DNA of 64,000 nucleotides from Clostridioides difficile (GTDB lineage: Bacteria > Bacillota > Clostridia > Peptostreptococcales > Peptostreptococcaceae), in assembly GCA_024919175.1 (NCBI GenBank), contig CP103804.1, positions 372,001-436,000 of the forward strand, read 5' to 3'. Positions 34,718 to 43,390 of the stretch are shown here, in pieces. Position numbers and translations under genes: made by a program. The notes beneath the pieces are model-generated. The model had not been told where the DNA came from, made no database searches, and worked only from the letters and a program-made list of their open reading frames with translations. Position 1 is the first letter of the stretch. Each line of letters opens with the position of its first letter.

Positions 34718-34758
34718 ATAAAAAGCTTTTGTTGCCAAAAGTAGACATCAAAAGCTTT
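34718..34758 (-). terminator. Attenuator hairpin in the rplJ leader
   Basis: Minus-strand AAAGCTTTTG (34749-34758) pairs with CAAAAGCTTT (34722-34731) and a U-run follows (TTTTTA). It lies about 50 bases before the rplJ start codon, between the L10-binding leader and the gene. This fits premature termination as a control point. Confidence 0.7.
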
Positions 34759-34845
34759 AGTAATCTCAATTTATCTAAAACCTCGGTGGGATATTAAGCT
34801 TTCGCACCCACTATCTACGGCAAATCTATTCTTTTTTACATTGAC
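34759..34845 (-). promoter_or_regulatory. L10 leader (ribosomal protein autoregulatory RNA)
   Basis: The core (minus strand, 34781-34810) carries GGGTGCGAAAGCTTAAT followed by a CCCACCGAGG segment. From memory this closely resembles the L10-leader consensus of Firmicutes, which mimics the L10 site on 23S rRNA. It lies between the rplJ promoter and the attenuator. Confidence 0.75.
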
Positions 34846-34852
34846 AAATGAT

Positions 34853-34881
34853 ATAATAACATTTTTGTCAACCTGTGTCAA
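34853..34881 (-). promoter_or_regulatory. Sigma-A promoter of rplJ-rplL
   Basis: Minus-strand TTGACA (34876-34881), 17 bases, TATTAT (34853-34858) preceded by TGT (extended -10). The -35 is nine bases past the rplA stop codon, so rplJL can be made independently of rplKA. Confidence 0.85.
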
Positions 34882-34889
34882 CAGTTTTA

Positions 34890-35588
34890 TTATTCAGCTG
34901 TTCTTGCTGGGTTTATTTTAACTCCAGGTCCCATTGAAGAAGCTACAGTTATACTTCTTAAATATTGCCCTTTAGCAGCAGCTGGTTTAGCTTTTATTAT
35001 AGCATCCATTAATGCAGCAAAGTTTTCAGATAATTTTTCTCCACCAAATGATACTTTTCCTACTGGAACGTGTATTATATTAGTTTTGTCTAATCTGTAT
35101 TCAACTTTACCAGCTTTTATTTCATCTATAGCTTTAGCTACATCAAATGTAACTGTTCCTGATTTAGGGTTTGGCATTAAACCTTTAGGTCCTAATACTC
35201 TACCTAATCTACCTACTACACCCATCATATCTGGAGTAGCAACTACTATATCAAAATCAAACCAGTTTTCACCTTGTATTTTTTGAACTAATTCTTCAGC
35301 TCCTACAAAATCAGCACCAGCTTGTTCAGCTTCTTTAGCTTTTTCACCTTTAGCGAAAACTAAAACTCTTTTAGTTTTACCAGTTCCATGAGGTAATACA
35401 ACTGCACCTCTTACTTGTTGATCAGCATGTCTTGAGTCAACACCTAATTTAATGTGTGCTTCTACTGTTTCGTCAAATTTAGCTCCAGCTATATCTGAAA
35501 CTAATGTTAATGCTTCTGATGCATCATAGAATTTAGTTCTATCTACTTTTTGTAATGCACCTGCATATCTTTTACCTTTTTTAGCCAT
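34890..35588 (-). CDS. rplA: 50S ribosomal protein L1
   Basis: L1 forms the mobile stalk that guides the E-site tRNA and represses the L11-L1 operon. The 232-residue protein begins MAKKGKRYAGALQKVDRTKF and has VRGAVVLPHGTGKTKRVLVFAKGEKAKEAEQAGADFVG and the MPNPKSGTVT loop. A hairpin resembling its binding site lies directly upstream. Confidence 0.98.
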   Translation of the reverse strand: MAKKGKRYAGALQKVDRTKFYDASEALTLVSDIAGAKFDETVEAHIKLGVDSRHADQQVRGAVVLPHGTGKTKRVLVFAKGEKAKEAEQAGADFVGAEELVQKIQGENWFDFDIVVATPDMMGVVGRLGRVLGPKGLMPNPKSGTVTFDVAKAIDEIKAGKVEYRLDKTNIIHVPVGKVSFGGEKLSENFAALMDAIIKAKPAAAKGQYLRSITVASSMGPGVKINPARTAE

Positions 35589-35603
35589 TTTATTTTCCTC
35601 CTT

Positions 35604-35632
35604 GTGGTTAATCTCGGCTTTTCGCCTCCCAC
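35604..35632 (-). promoter_or_regulatory. Candidate L1-binding hairpin before rplA
   Basis: Minus-strand GTGG-GA-GGC-GAAAA-GCC-GAGATTAA-CCAC forms two short stems (35629-35632 with 35604-35607; 35624-35626 with 35616-35618) around an asymmetric GA/GAGATTAA loop. This architecture resembles L1 sites on 23S rRNA and r-protein mRNAs. It sits between rplK and the rplA ribosome-binding site. Identity is inferred from structure and place. Confidence 0.6.
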
Positions 35633-35658
35633 TTTATAAAAAAAAGTGTATCTTTTAA

Positions 35659-36084
35659 TTAGTCTTCTACTACAACACCCATGCTTCTAGCAGTACCAGC
35701 TATCATACTCATAGCAGCTTCTACTGATGCAGCATTTAAGTCAGGCATTTTTAATTCAGCTATTTCTCTTACTTGAGCTGAAGTTATTTTAGCAACTTTC
35801 TTTTTGTTTGGTTCTCCAGAACCTGATTTTAAGTTTAATGCTTTTTTAATTAAAACAGCAGCTGGTGGAGTTTTTGTTATAAAACTGAATGATCTATCTT
35901 GATATACAGTTATAACAACTGGTATTATCATTCCAGCTTGATCCGCAGTTTTAGCATTAAATTCTTTTGTGAATCCCATTATATTAACACCATGTTGTCC
36001 TAATGCTGGTCCAACTGGTGGCGCTGGAGTAGCCTTTCCTGCAGGTATTTGTAATTTTATTTGACCTATAACTTTTTTAGCCAT
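35659..36084 (-). CDS. rplK: 50S ribosomal protein L11
   Basis: L11 is part of the GTPase-associated centre and the thiostrepton site. The 141-residue protein has QIPAGKATPAPPVGPALGQHGVNIMGFTKEFNAKT and PPAAVLIKKAL, with the proline-rich N-terminal region intact. It follows nusG by 39 bases and precedes rplA. Confidence 0.98.
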   Translation of the reverse strand: MAKKVIGQIKLQIPAGKATPAPPVGPALGQHGVNIMGFTKEFNAKTADQAGMIIPVVITVYQDRSFSFITKTPPAAVLIKKALNLKSGSGEPNKKKVAKITSAQVREIAELKMPDLNAASVEAAMSMIAGTARSMGVVVED

Positions 36085-36123
36085 TTTGAGCGCACCTCCT
36101 CAGATTTTTCTATAATAATAGTA

Positions 36124-36666
36124 TTAGATTTTTTCTATACCTTCAAGCTCTATTACAAATAGAGTCCTTTTACCAAATGCATTTATGCACACTTTAACTT
36201 CTCTGTTTTCTAAGTCAATCTCTTCTATGTTTCCTACTTGTCCACTAAATGGTCCTTGAGATACCTTTACTGTATCTCCTATTTCAAAGCCAATATCACT
36301 ATTTACTACTTTAGGGTCAGTTGTATCTATACCCATAGCTTTAACTTCATCTTCACTTAATGGTACTGGTTTTGAACCAGGTCCAACGAAACCTGTAACT
36401 CCCTTAGTATTTCTTACTACATACCAAGATTCATCAGTTATTATCATTTTAACCAAAACATAACTTGGATAAACTTTACGTTGTCTAGTTTTTTCTTTCC
36501 CAGTTTTAGTAGTTTCCACTACTTCTTCTGTTGGAACAACTACTTGTCTTATGCAGTCTTCCATACTTCTTGTTTTAACTGCTTTTTCTATTGTAGCTTT
36601 AACTTTATTTTCATGTCCCGAATAAGTATGAACTACATACCAACTTGCTTCTTGTAATTCTGACAT
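36124..36666 (-). CDS. nusG: Transcription termination/antitermination factor NusG
   Basis: NusG binds RNA polymerase and modulates pausing, termination and coupling. The 180-residue protein has the NGN domain (SWYVVHTYSGHENKVKATIE to about 115, including VYPSYVLVKMIITDESWYVVRNTKGVTGFVG). A C-terminal KOW domain (FEIGDTVKVSQGPFSGQVGNIEEID) follows. The family length is about 175-180. It forms the conserved rpmG-secE-nusG unit. Confidence 0.98.
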   Translation of the reverse strand: MSELQEASWYVVHTYSGHENKVKATIEKAVKTRSMEDCIRQVVVPTEEVVETTKTGKEKTRQRKVYPSYVLVKMIITDESWYVVRNTKGVTGFVGPGSKPVPLSEDEVKAMGIDTTDPKVVNSDIGFEIGDTVKVSQGPFSGQVGNIEEIDLENREVKVCINAFGKRTLFVIELEGIEKI

Positions 36667-36685
36667 TTAACTTACCTCTTTTCGT

Positions 36686-36907
36686 CTATTTTAGTAATAA
36701 CGCTAGTGCACCAGATAATATAGTGTCTATACCCCATACTAATATAGTGCATGAAATAACTACAGTTAAAACTATACCTGTGTTTTTAAACAATTCTTTT
36801 TTTGTCGGCCATGTAACTCTTTTCAATTCTTGTTTAGTTTCTTTTAAATATCCAAATAAACTGAATCTCTTTTTAGTTTTTGCACCGTCATTTGTTTGGG
36901 CAGCCAT
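36686..36907 (-). CDS. secE: Protein translocase subunit SecE
   Basis: SecE clamps the SecY channel. The 73-residue short form has one C-terminal membrane span (about 45-70), typical of Gram-positive SecE. The conserved amphipathic helix is FGYLKETKQELKRVTWPTKKEL. It lies between rpmG and nusG. Confidence 0.97.
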   Translation of the reverse strand: MAAQTNDGAKTKKRFSLFGYLKETKQELKRVTWPTKKELFKNTGIVLTVVISCTILVWGIDTILSGALALLLK

Positions 36908-36930
36908 TCCATACTCACATCCTTATAAAA

Positions 36931-37080
36931 CTATTTTGTTTCTTTATGAGTTGTATGCTTTTTACAGAATCTACAGTATTTTTGTAATTCTATTCTGTCT
37001 GGATTATTTTTCTTATTCTTAGTAGTGTTGTAGTTTCTTTGCTTACACTCTGTACATGCTAAAGTTACTTTAACTCTCAT
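36931..37080 (-). CDS. rpmG: 50S ribosomal protein L33 (zinc-binding form)
   Basis: A 49-residue gene starting MRVKVTLACTECKQRNYNTT and ending CRFCKKHTTHKETK. Two CxxC pairs mark the zinc-binding C+ form of L33. The start at 37080 has GGAGGTG upstream and the stop is TAG at 36931-36933. It heads the rpmG-secE-nusG unit. Confidence 0.97.
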   Translation of the reverse strand: MRVKVTLACTECKQRNYNTTKNKKNNPDRIELQKYCRFCKKHTTHKETK

Positions 37081-37218
37081 CTGATACACCTCCAACTTTG
37101 TAATACAATAATATATATTGTTAATATATGTGAATATAATATCTTTAAAATATGTATTTATTAAAAATCTACAGTATTCAAGATATTATTAACTTCCTAT
37201 AATCATTACCTTGTATAA

Positions 37219-37246
37219 GTTATCACAAAATCCTATGCTGTGTCAA
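37219..37246 (-). promoter_or_regulatory. Sigma-A promoter of rpmG-secE-nusG
   Basis: Minus-strand TTGACA (37241-37246), 16 bases, GATAAC (37219-37224) preceded by TGT (extended -10). It lies just past the tuf2 terminator. The -10 is weaker than those of neighbouring promoters. Confidence 0.6.
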
Positions 37247-37263
37247 TGTTTTTGTATTTCTAT

Positions 37264-37298
37264 GTTAAAAAAAGAGGAGCATAACCCCTCTTTTTATT
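37264..37298 (-). terminator. Intrinsic terminator after tuf2
   Basis: Minus-strand AGAGGGGTTATGCTCCTCTT hairpin followed by a run of U, about 35 bases past the tuf2 stop. It isolates tuf2 from the rpmG-secE-nusG unit. Confidence 0.9.
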
Positions 37299-37329
37299 AT
37301 TCTTTAATCCATCAGTTTAGTAATAAGAA

Positions 37330-38523
37330 TTACTCTATTATTGTAGCAACAACTCCTGAAGCTACTGTTCTTCCACCTTCTCTTATTGAGAATCTTAATC
37401 CCTCTTCTACAACTATTGAGTTTATTAAGTCTACTTCCATTGTTACGTTGTCTCCAGGCATTACCATTTCTATTCCATCTGGTAACTTACAAGCTCCTGT
37501 TACATCTGTTGTTCTAAAGTAGAACTGTGGTCTATATCCATCAAAGAATGGTGTATGTCTTCCACCTTCTTCTTTTTTAAGTACATATACTTCTGCTGTA
37601 AATTTTGTGTGTGCTTTTACTGATCCAGTTTTTGCTAGTACTTGTCCTCTTTCTATTTCAGCTCTTTGTACTCCTCTTAATAATGCTCCTATATTATCCC
37701 CTGCTTGTGCTTGGTCTAATAATTTTCTGAACATTTCTACTCCTGTTACTACTACTTTTCTTGGTGCTTCTGTTAATCCTACTAATTCTACTTCGTCTTG
37801 TACTTTTAATACTCCTCTTTCCACTCTTCCTGTTGCAACTGTTCCTCTTCCTGTGATTGAGAATACGTCTTCTACTGGCATTAAGAATGGTTTGTCAGTA
37901 TCTCTTTCTGGTGCTGGTATATACTCATCTATTTGCTCGAATAATTCTACTATTTTATTTCCCCATTCGCTCTTTGGATCTTCTAATGCCATTAATGCTG
38001 ATCCTCTTATTATTGGAGTATCATCTCCTGGGAAATCATATTCTGTTAATAAATCTCTTACTTCCATTTCTACTAGCTCTAATAACTCTTCATCATCTAC
38101 CATGTCACATTTGTTTAAGAATACTACTATATATGGTACACCAACTTGTCTTGATAATAGTATATGCTCTCTTGTTTGTGGCATTGGTCCATCTGTTGCT
38201 GAACAAACTAATATTGCTCCGTCCATTTGTGCTGCTCCTGTTATCATGTTCTTAACGTAGTCAGCATGTCCTGGGCAGTCAACGTGTGCGTAGTGTCTGT
38301 TTGGAGTTTCATACTCAACGTGTGCTGTTGATATTGTGATTCCTCTTTCTCTTTCTTCTGGAGCTTTATCTATGTTTGCGAAATCTACTGCTTCTCCTAA
38401 TTGATATCTGTCATATAATGTTTTTGTTATTGCTGCTGTTAATGTAGTTTTACCATGGTCAACGTGTCCTATTGTCCCTATATTAACATGAGGTTTTGTT
38501 CTTTCGTATTTAGCTTTAGCCAT
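37330..38523 (-). CDS. tuf: Elongation factor Tu, copy 2
   Basis: Second EF-Tu gene, 397 residues, with the same motifs GHVDHGKT, DCPGH and NKCD. Compared with copy 1 at 20.1 kb the protein differs only at the penultimate residue (Ile here). By eye the DNA is identical from the third-last codon to 17 bases before the start codon, including the GGGAGG ribosome-binding site. It lies 74 bases after sigH and is followed by a terminator; its promoter is not obvious, so it may be read from the sigH promoter. Confidence 0.98.
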   Translation of the reverse strand: MAKAKYERTKPHVNIGTIGHVDHGKTTLTAAITKTLYDRYQLGEAVDFANIDKAPEERERGITISTAHVEYETPNRHYAHVDCPGHADYVKNMITGAAQMDGAILVCSATDGPMPQTREHILLSRQVGVPYIVVFLNKCDMVDDEELLELVEMEVRDLLTEYDFPGDDTPIIRGSALMALEDPKSEWGNKIVELFEQIDEYIPAPERDTDKPFLMPVEDVFSITGRGTVATGRVERGVLKVQDEVELVGLTEAPRKVVVTGVEMFRKLLDQAQAGDNIGALLRGVQRAEIERGQVLAKTGSVKAHTKFTAEVYVLKKEEGGRHTPFFDGYRPQFYFRTTDVTGACKLPDGIEMVMPGDNVTMEVDLINSIVVEEGLRFSIREGGRTVASGVVATIIE

Positions 38524-38596
38524 TTTGAATTTCCTCCCTTATCTTTCGATATAAATTAATTTTGCTCACAATAAGCTTATGGTAAGTATTTTACTA

Positions 38597-39244
38597 TTAA
38601 TCATTTCTGTTTTCAAGATGTTTTTCTAATTTTCTCTTAACCCTTTGTAAAGCGTTATCTATTGACTTTACATCTCTTTTAAGTTTGTCCGCTATGAACT
38701 GGTATGACTTTCCATTCAAATACAATTCTAGGACTTCTAATTCCAAGTCACTTAATAATTCGTTCATCTTTGATTCTATATTTTTTAATTCTTCTTTACT
38801 AATTATAAGTTCTTCTGGATCTGTTACTATACTTGTAGCTATTATATCTAAAAGTGTTCTGTCTGACTCTTCATCATATATTGGTTTATTCAAAGAAACA
38901 TATGAATTTAAAGGTATATGTTTTTGTCTTGTTGCAGTTTTTATAGCAGTTATTATTTGTCTTGTTATACATATCTCTGCAAAACATTTAAATGAATTTG
39001 TCTTACTTCCATCAAAATCTCTAACTGCCTTATAAAGGCCTATCATTCCTTCTTGTATTATATCTTCTTTATCTGCTCCAATTAAAAAATATGACTTTGC
39101 TTTTGCCTTTACAAAATTTCTGTATTTGGTAATAATGTACTCTAGTGCTATCTTATCCCCTTCACTTGCTTTTAATACAATGTTATACTCATCTTGCTGA
39201 CAATTGTCTATTAACTCATAACTTTTTTCTTTTGCTACCAACAT
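38597..39244 (-). CDS. sigH: RNA polymerase sigma-H factor (transition/early sporulation)
   Basis: Sigma-H directs the switch to stationary phase and early sporulation genes. I start it at the ATG at 39244 (MLVAKEKSYELIDN, 215 residues), six bases from GGGGGAG; an ATG five codons upstream precedes that site. Region 2 shows FVKAKAKSYFLIGADKEDIIQEGMIGLYKAVRDFD and CITRQIITAIKTATRQKHIPLN. Region 4 shows LSDLELEVLELYLNGKSYQFIADKL. It follows rae1 in the conserved cysS-mrnC-rlmB-rae1-sigH order. Confidence 0.97.
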   Translation of the reverse strand: MLVAKEKSYELIDNCQQDEYNIVLKASEGDKIALEYIITKYRNFVKAKAKSYFLIGADKEDIIQEGMIGLYKAVRDFDGSKTNSFKCFAEICITRQIITAIKTATRQKHIPLNSYVSLNKPIYDEESDRTLLDIIATSIVTDPEELIISKEELKNIESKMNELLSDLELEVLELYLNGKSYQFIADKLKRDVKSIDNALQRVKRKLEKHLENRND

Positions 39245-39282
39245 GTAAATCTCCCCCATATATAAAACAAATTTATAGGTAT

Positions 39283-39312
39283 ATTATAGTCTAAAGAACC
39301 TAGTAATTTCAA
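39283..39312 (-). promoter_or_regulatory. Sigma-A-type promoter of sigH
   Basis: Minus-strand TTGAAA (39307-39312), 18 bases, perfect TATAAT (39283-39288). The -35 box overlaps the rae1 stop codon. It provides sigH, and possibly tuf2, with transcription independent of the upstream genes. Confidence 0.8.
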
Positions 39313-39836
39313 CGCTTTCTACGAATGTTCTCAAGTTTCGACAATGTTTCTTCATCTAACCTTTCCTCCAACCAATTTCGCTGAATTTTTTTCCTTAAAC
39401 CGCTATTTTTTTCCTTCATTTTATTCTTGGAACGATCTAATTCTAACTTTAATTCTCTAGCAGACATTCTCATAGCACCTTTTCCTAAAATCATTTGTTG
39501 CTCTGCATAGTCATTAGTAGCTACTTTTACATCATCATATTTTGATAGAGAAGTTATAAATTTTTCTATATAACTATCTGCTGTTTGGTGCTCTCTTGTA
39601 TAAACTATTGTTATGTGTTTTCTTTTTTCAACTTTTTCTCGGGAATTCTTAACATTATAAGCATCAAAAACTATTATAGTCTTATATCCCATAAACTCAG
39701 AGAATTCTATAATATCATCAATAAGTTTTTCTCGAGAATCTTCTAAATCCTCTTTAGCCAGTTCTTTTAAATTATCCCACGCATTTATAATATTATAGCC
39801 ATCTATTATTAAGTAGTGATTTATGTTTCTTCTCAT
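39309..39836 (-). CDS. rae1: NYN-domain ribosome-associated endonuclease Rae1 (YacP)
   Basis: PIN-like NYN nuclease, 175 residues. The catalytic acid pattern is visible in YLIIDGYNIINAW (Asp near 12), TIIVFDAYN (Asp near 57), TADSYIE (about 86-92) and ATNDYAEQQ (about 106). The tail is highly charged and helical. In B. subtilis Rae1 enters the ribosomal A site and cuts specific mRNAs; the same role is inferred here from family and gene order. It lies between rlmB and sigH. Confidence 0.9.
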   Translation of the reverse strand: MRRNINHYLIIDGYNIINAWDNLKELAKEDLEDSREKLIDDIIEFSEFMGYKTIIVFDAYNVKNSREKVEKRKHITIVYTREHQTADSYIEKFITSLSKYDDVKVATNDYAEQQMILGKGAMRMSARELKLELDRSKNKMKEKNSGLRKKIQRNWLEERLDEETLSKLENIRRKR

Positions 39837-39842
39837 ACTTAT

Positions 39843-40577
39843 TTACTTTTTATCCAGTCTTTGTCTGAATATTTCATATAAAAGTATACCACCTGCTACA
39901 GATGCATTTAAAGATGTAACATTACCTATCATGGGCATTTTTACTATAAAGTCACAGTTTTGTTTAACCAATCTAGATATTCCAAAACCTTCACTTCCAA
40001 TTACTACACCTAAAGGTCCTGTAAGATTTTGTTTATAAAAAGTTTCTCCATCCATATCAGCAGCTGCAATCCACAGCCCCTCATCCTTCAGTCTTTTTAT
40101 TGTATTGACTATATTGGTTACCTTACAAACTGGCATATACTCTACAGCTCCAGCAGAAGCTTTTGTAACTACAGGAGTTATGTGCACAGACCTTCTTTTT
40201 GGGATAATAACTCCATGTGCTCCTACTGCATCTGCTGTCCTTATTATCGAACCTAAATTATGTGGGTCTGTTATTTCATCTAGTATAATAAAAAACGGGT
40301 CTTCATTTTTACTTTTTACTGAGTCTATTAACTCATCTAATTCATAATACTTATATTCACTTGCATAAGCTATTACACCTTGATGTGAATGACTTGTGCT
40401 TACTTCATCTAACTTATGTTTATCAACATATTGTATAATTATATTCTTTTCTTTTGCCATTCCTATTATTTTCTTAATTGAACCTTCTTTAGCTGAGTTT
40501 GCAATTAATATTTTATCTATTTCTCTATCACTTTTTATCGCTTCTATTACAGGATTTCTTCCTTCAATACTTGCCAA
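39843..40577 (-). CDS. rlmB: 23S rRNA (guanosine-2'-O-)-methyltransferase RlmB (SpoU/TrmH)
   Basis: TrmH-type knotted methyltransferase, 244 residues from a TTG start at 40577, eight bases from AGGAGG. A GTG three codons earlier lies in that site. An N-terminal substrate-binding domain (about 5-75) is followed by the SPOUT domain with ILDEITDPHNLGSIIRTADAVGAHGVIIP, GVVIGSEGFGISRLV and MPMIGNVTSLNASVAGGILLYE. It lies between thyX and rae1. Confidence 0.93.
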   Translation of the reverse strand: MASIEGRNPVIEAIKSDREIDKILIANSAKEGSIKKIIGMAKEKNIIIQYVDKHKLDEVSTSHSHQGVIAYASEYKYYELDELIDSVKSKNEDPFFIILDEITDPHNLGSIIRTADAVGAHGVIIPKRRSVHITPVVTKASAGAVEYMPVCKVTNIVNTIKRLKDEGLWIAAADMDGETFYKQNLTGPLGVVIGSEGFGISRLVKQNCDFIVKMPMIGNVTSLNASVAGGILLYEIFRQRLDKK

Positions 40578-40589
40578 ACTATTCACCTC

Positions 40590-41348
40590 CTATAAGGATT
40601 TAAATTTTTCTCTAACTTGAACTATATCACCACAAGTCATAGTTCCTTCTGGACAACTTCCATTTACACAGCTTGGACCAGTCTTTTTAAATAATATAGG
40701 AGCAACTTTTTTAACTTCTCTTAACATTTCTACAGCTAAGTTTCTTATTTCCCATTGTGCTCTTTCACAGCATCTATGTTCAAAGAAATTAAATAAACTT
40801 CTAGCATTTATAGTAAATACCATTTTTGTTTCGCATGCATTTGGAAATACATATCTAGCATCCTCTATTGCTGTTTTCTCCGCTTGTCTCTTTGCTGTTT
40901 TCTCATTTTTTCCTTCTTTTATTAGATCATTATAATGCTTATCAAATAATATCTCCACTAATTTATCATAATCATCTTGGTCCTTTTTCATTGAGTTGAC
41001 AAATAACTCTTTTGCTTTTTCTATTTTTTCTATTTCAGGAGGAATTATGTACTCAAATTGGTCTAGTTTAACATACCTTTGACTTTGTTGTGAAAAACTA
41101 GCTATACGATGTCTAACAATTTGATGCGAACAAGCTCTTGAAATACCTTCTATTGAAAATGTAAATGATGCATGTTCTAATATTGAACCATGCCCTATAT
41201 TTAATAACATATTTAAAAATTTTTCTATACTTTCTTCTGTTAAGTCTTTTTCTATTTCGTCTGTCCCAACTGGTGAATAACATAATTTAGCTGCCATAGC
41301 TATTACTTTTTCGGGTTCAGGTGTATGTGATATTAATTTTACTTTCAT
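40590..41348 (-). CDS. thyX: Flavin-dependent thymidylate synthase ThyX
   Basis: Makes dTMP from dUMP using FAD and methylenetetrahydrofolate. I start it at the ATG at 41348 (MKVKLISHTPEPEKVIAMAA, 252 residues), preceded by AAAGGA; the frame continues upstream. The ThyX signature RHRIASFSQQSQRY (R-H-R-x7-S type) is present, as are GHGSILEHASFTF and NARSLFNFFEHRCCERAQWE. The C-terminus has extra cysteines (CVNGSCPEGTMTCGD). It stands between a terminator after mrnC and rlmB. Confidence 0.96.
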   Translation of the reverse strand: MKVKLISHTPEPEKVIAMAAKLCYSPVGTDEIEKDLTEESIEKFLNMLLNIGHGSILEHASFTFSIEGISRACSHQIVRHRIASFSQQSQRYVKLDQFEYIIPPEIEKIEKAKELFVNSMKKDQDDYDKLVEILFDKHYNDLIKEGKNEKTAKRQAEKTAIEDARYVFPNACETKMVFTINARSLFNFFEHRCCERAQWEIRNLAVEMLREVKKVAPILFKKTGPSCVNGSCPEGTMTCGDIVQVREKFKSL

Positions 41349-41403
41349 AAATTTTTGTCCTTTCCTATTACTAATTTCTATATATTTATTATACATTAGT
41401 TAT

Positions 41404-41446
41404 AAAAAAAGTGTTGCCTTATTAATTATTATTAAGACAACACTCT
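41404..41446 (-). terminator. Intrinsic terminator after mrnC
   Basis: Minus-strand AGTGTTGTCTTA...TAAGGCAACACT hairpin (arms 41433-41444 and 41410-41421) followed by seven U. It lies between the mrnC stop and the thyX start, so the downstream genes need a separate promoter or read-through. Confidence 0.85.
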
Positions 41447-41453
41447 TTAATAT

Positions 41454-41849
41454 TTACATATCTCTTTCAATAATTTTGATTCCTTTATTGATAATATATT
41501 GAAGTCTCTCTATTTCATTATTCAAATACAAATATCCAATTAATGCTTCAAATCCAGTTGCATGTTTATAGTCTATAATATCTGCATTTTTAGGAGAAGT
41601 ATTTGATTTTTGATTTCTTCCCCTTTTATAGATTTTACTCTCTTCTTCTGTTAATTCACTCTCGATTTCATGAATTATTGATGCTTGAGCTTTAGCTTTT
41701 ACATACTTTATGGCTAACTTATGCAAATCATTAACTTTTCGCTGTGTATTTTGTCTAATCAAGTGTTCTCTTATATATGTCTCATACACTGTATCACCTA
41801 AATATGCTAAAACTAGTGGTGACATAGTTACTAATTCAGTTTTTTCCAT
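41454..41849 (-). CDS. mrnC: Mini-ribonuclease III
   Basis: Mini-III is an RNase III catalytic domain without the double-stranded RNA-binding domain; it matures 23S rRNA in B. subtilis. I start it at the ATG at 41849 (MEKTELVTMSPLVLAYLGDT, 131 residues), seven bases from AAAAGGG; a GTG six codons earlier lies in that site. LAYLGDTVYETYIREHLI and the late acidic segment ATGFEALIGYLYL are the RNase III helices. It directly follows cysS, the conserved order. Confidence 0.93.
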   Translation of the reverse strand: MEKTELVTMSPLVLAYLGDTVYETYIREHLIRQNTQRKVNDLHKLAIKYVKAKAQASIIHEIESELTEEESKIYKRGRNQKSNTSPKNADIIDYKHATGFEALIGYLYLNNEIERLQYIINKGIKIIERDM

Positions 41850-41851
41850 TT

Positions 41852-43255
41852 TTATACCCTTTTCCACTTAACACCTTGTCTTGTGTCTTCTAGTACAATT
41901 CCCATATCTAATAATTGTTGTCTTATATCATCGGCTAATTGGAATTCTTTATTTTTCTTTGCATCAGTTCTCTTTTGTATTAATTCTTCAATGTCTTTAT
42001 CTAGCACAGTATCCTTTTTCTTATTTACAATATTTAATACTCCTGTAAGCTCATTAAATTCATCTAAACATTTCTTAGCTAACTCTAAAGAAGAGTTTTC
42101 ATCTACATTAGAATTTATCAGCTTAGCCAATTCAAATATAATACTTACTGCATCTGCTGTGTTAACATCATCATCCATAGCATCTATAAATCTTTGTCTA
42201 AAGTTATCTAATTCTTTAACAAGTTCTGCTTCTTTTTCTGTTAGAGATGATTCTTTTAAATTACTTAATGTAAATTCTAATTTTTCTTTAGTATTATATA
42301 ATCTTTCAAGACCAGCTTTAGCTTGGTTTAACATTTCATCACTAAAGTTTACTGGATTTCTATAATGTGCTGATAACATGAAAAATCTCACTATTTCTAA
42401 ATCATATAACTTTGATATATCTCTTACTGTAAAGAAATTACCTTTTGATTTGCTCATTTTTTCATCATTTATATTTATATATCCATTATGCATCCAATAT
42501 TTTGAGAATGTTTTTCCACTTCTAGCTTCACTTTGTGCTATTTCGTTTTCATGGTGTGGGAATGTTAAATCTTGACCACCTGCATGTATATCAATTGTCT
42601 CACCTAAATATCTCTTAGACATAACAGAACATTCTATATGCCATCCTGGTCTACCTTCTCCCCAAGGACTCTCCCATCCTGGCTCTCCTTCTTTTTTTGC
42701 TTTCCAAAGAACAAAGTCCATAGGATGTCTTTTTTGGTCATTAACTTCAATTCTAGCTCCAGCCTCTAAGTCTTCTTGTTTTTGGCCTGAAAGTTTTCCA
42801 TAGCCTTCAAATTTATTTGTATCAAAATATACATCACCATTTACTGCATATGCATATCCTTTATCTTCTAATTCTTTTATAAAATCTATAATTTGTTGTA
42901 TATTATCTGTAACTTGAGGATGAACATTAGCTCTCTTAATTCCTAATCCATCACAATCTACAAAATACTCTTTTATGTATTTAGTAGCAACTTCTTCTGG
43001 AGATATTCCTTCTTCGTGGCTTCTATTTATAATCTTGTCATCAACATCTGTAAAGTTTTGTACATAAGTTACATCATATCCTCTATACTCTAAATACCTT
43101 CTTAGAGTATCAAATATTATAAATGGTCTTGCATTACCTATGTGGATATAGTTATAAACTGTTGGACCACACACATACATTTTTACCTTTCCTTCTTCTA
43201 ATGGAACAAATTCTTCTTTTGCTCTAGTTAATGTATTATAAACTTTCACACTCAT
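41852..43255 (-). CDS. cysS: Cysteinyl-tRNA synthetase
   Basis: Class I synthetase charging tRNA-Cys. The 467-residue protein has the HIGH-type motif YIHIGNARP, zinc ligands CDG/CS/HHENE (CVHC-type positions seen as MYVCGPTVYN, HIECSVMS and FPHHENEIAQSEA) and KMSKSKGN. The ATG at 43255 matches the usual N-terminus length. A GTG at 43249 is better spaced from the AGTGAGGTGAT site, so the true start may be two codons later. mrnC follows and overlaps its end region. Confidence 0.96.
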   Translation of the reverse strand: MSVKVYNTLTRAKEEFVPLEEGKVKMYVCGPTVYNYIHIGNARPFIIFDTLRRYLEYRGYDVTYVQNFTDVDDKIINRSHEEGISPEEVATKYIKEYFVDCDGLGIKRANVHPQVTDNIQQIIDFIKELEDKGYAYAVNGDVYFDTNKFEGYGKLSGQKQEDLEAGARIEVNDQKRHPMDFVLWKAKKEGEPGWESPWGEGRPGWHIECSVMSKRYLGETIDIHAGGQDLTFPHHENEIAQSEARSGKTFSKYWMHNGYININDEKMSKSKGNFFTVRDISKLYDLEIVRFFMLSAHYRNPVNFSDEMLNQAKAGLERLYNTKEKLEFTLSNLKESSLTEKEAELVKELDNFRQRFIDAMDDDVNTADAVSIIFELAKLINSNVDENSSLELAKKCLDEFNELTGVLNIVNKKKDTVLDKDIEELIQKRTDAKKNKEFQLADDIRQQLLDMGIVLEDTRQGVKWKRV

Positions 43256-43390
43256 CACCTCACTGTATTTTTATAAATTATTTTCTTAACATCATATATT
43301 ATATTATAGTTGAAAATTGCAATAAATAATAGTACTACTATCATTTTTCATACTATCCTTCAAATTACATAATAATACTATCACTATTTT

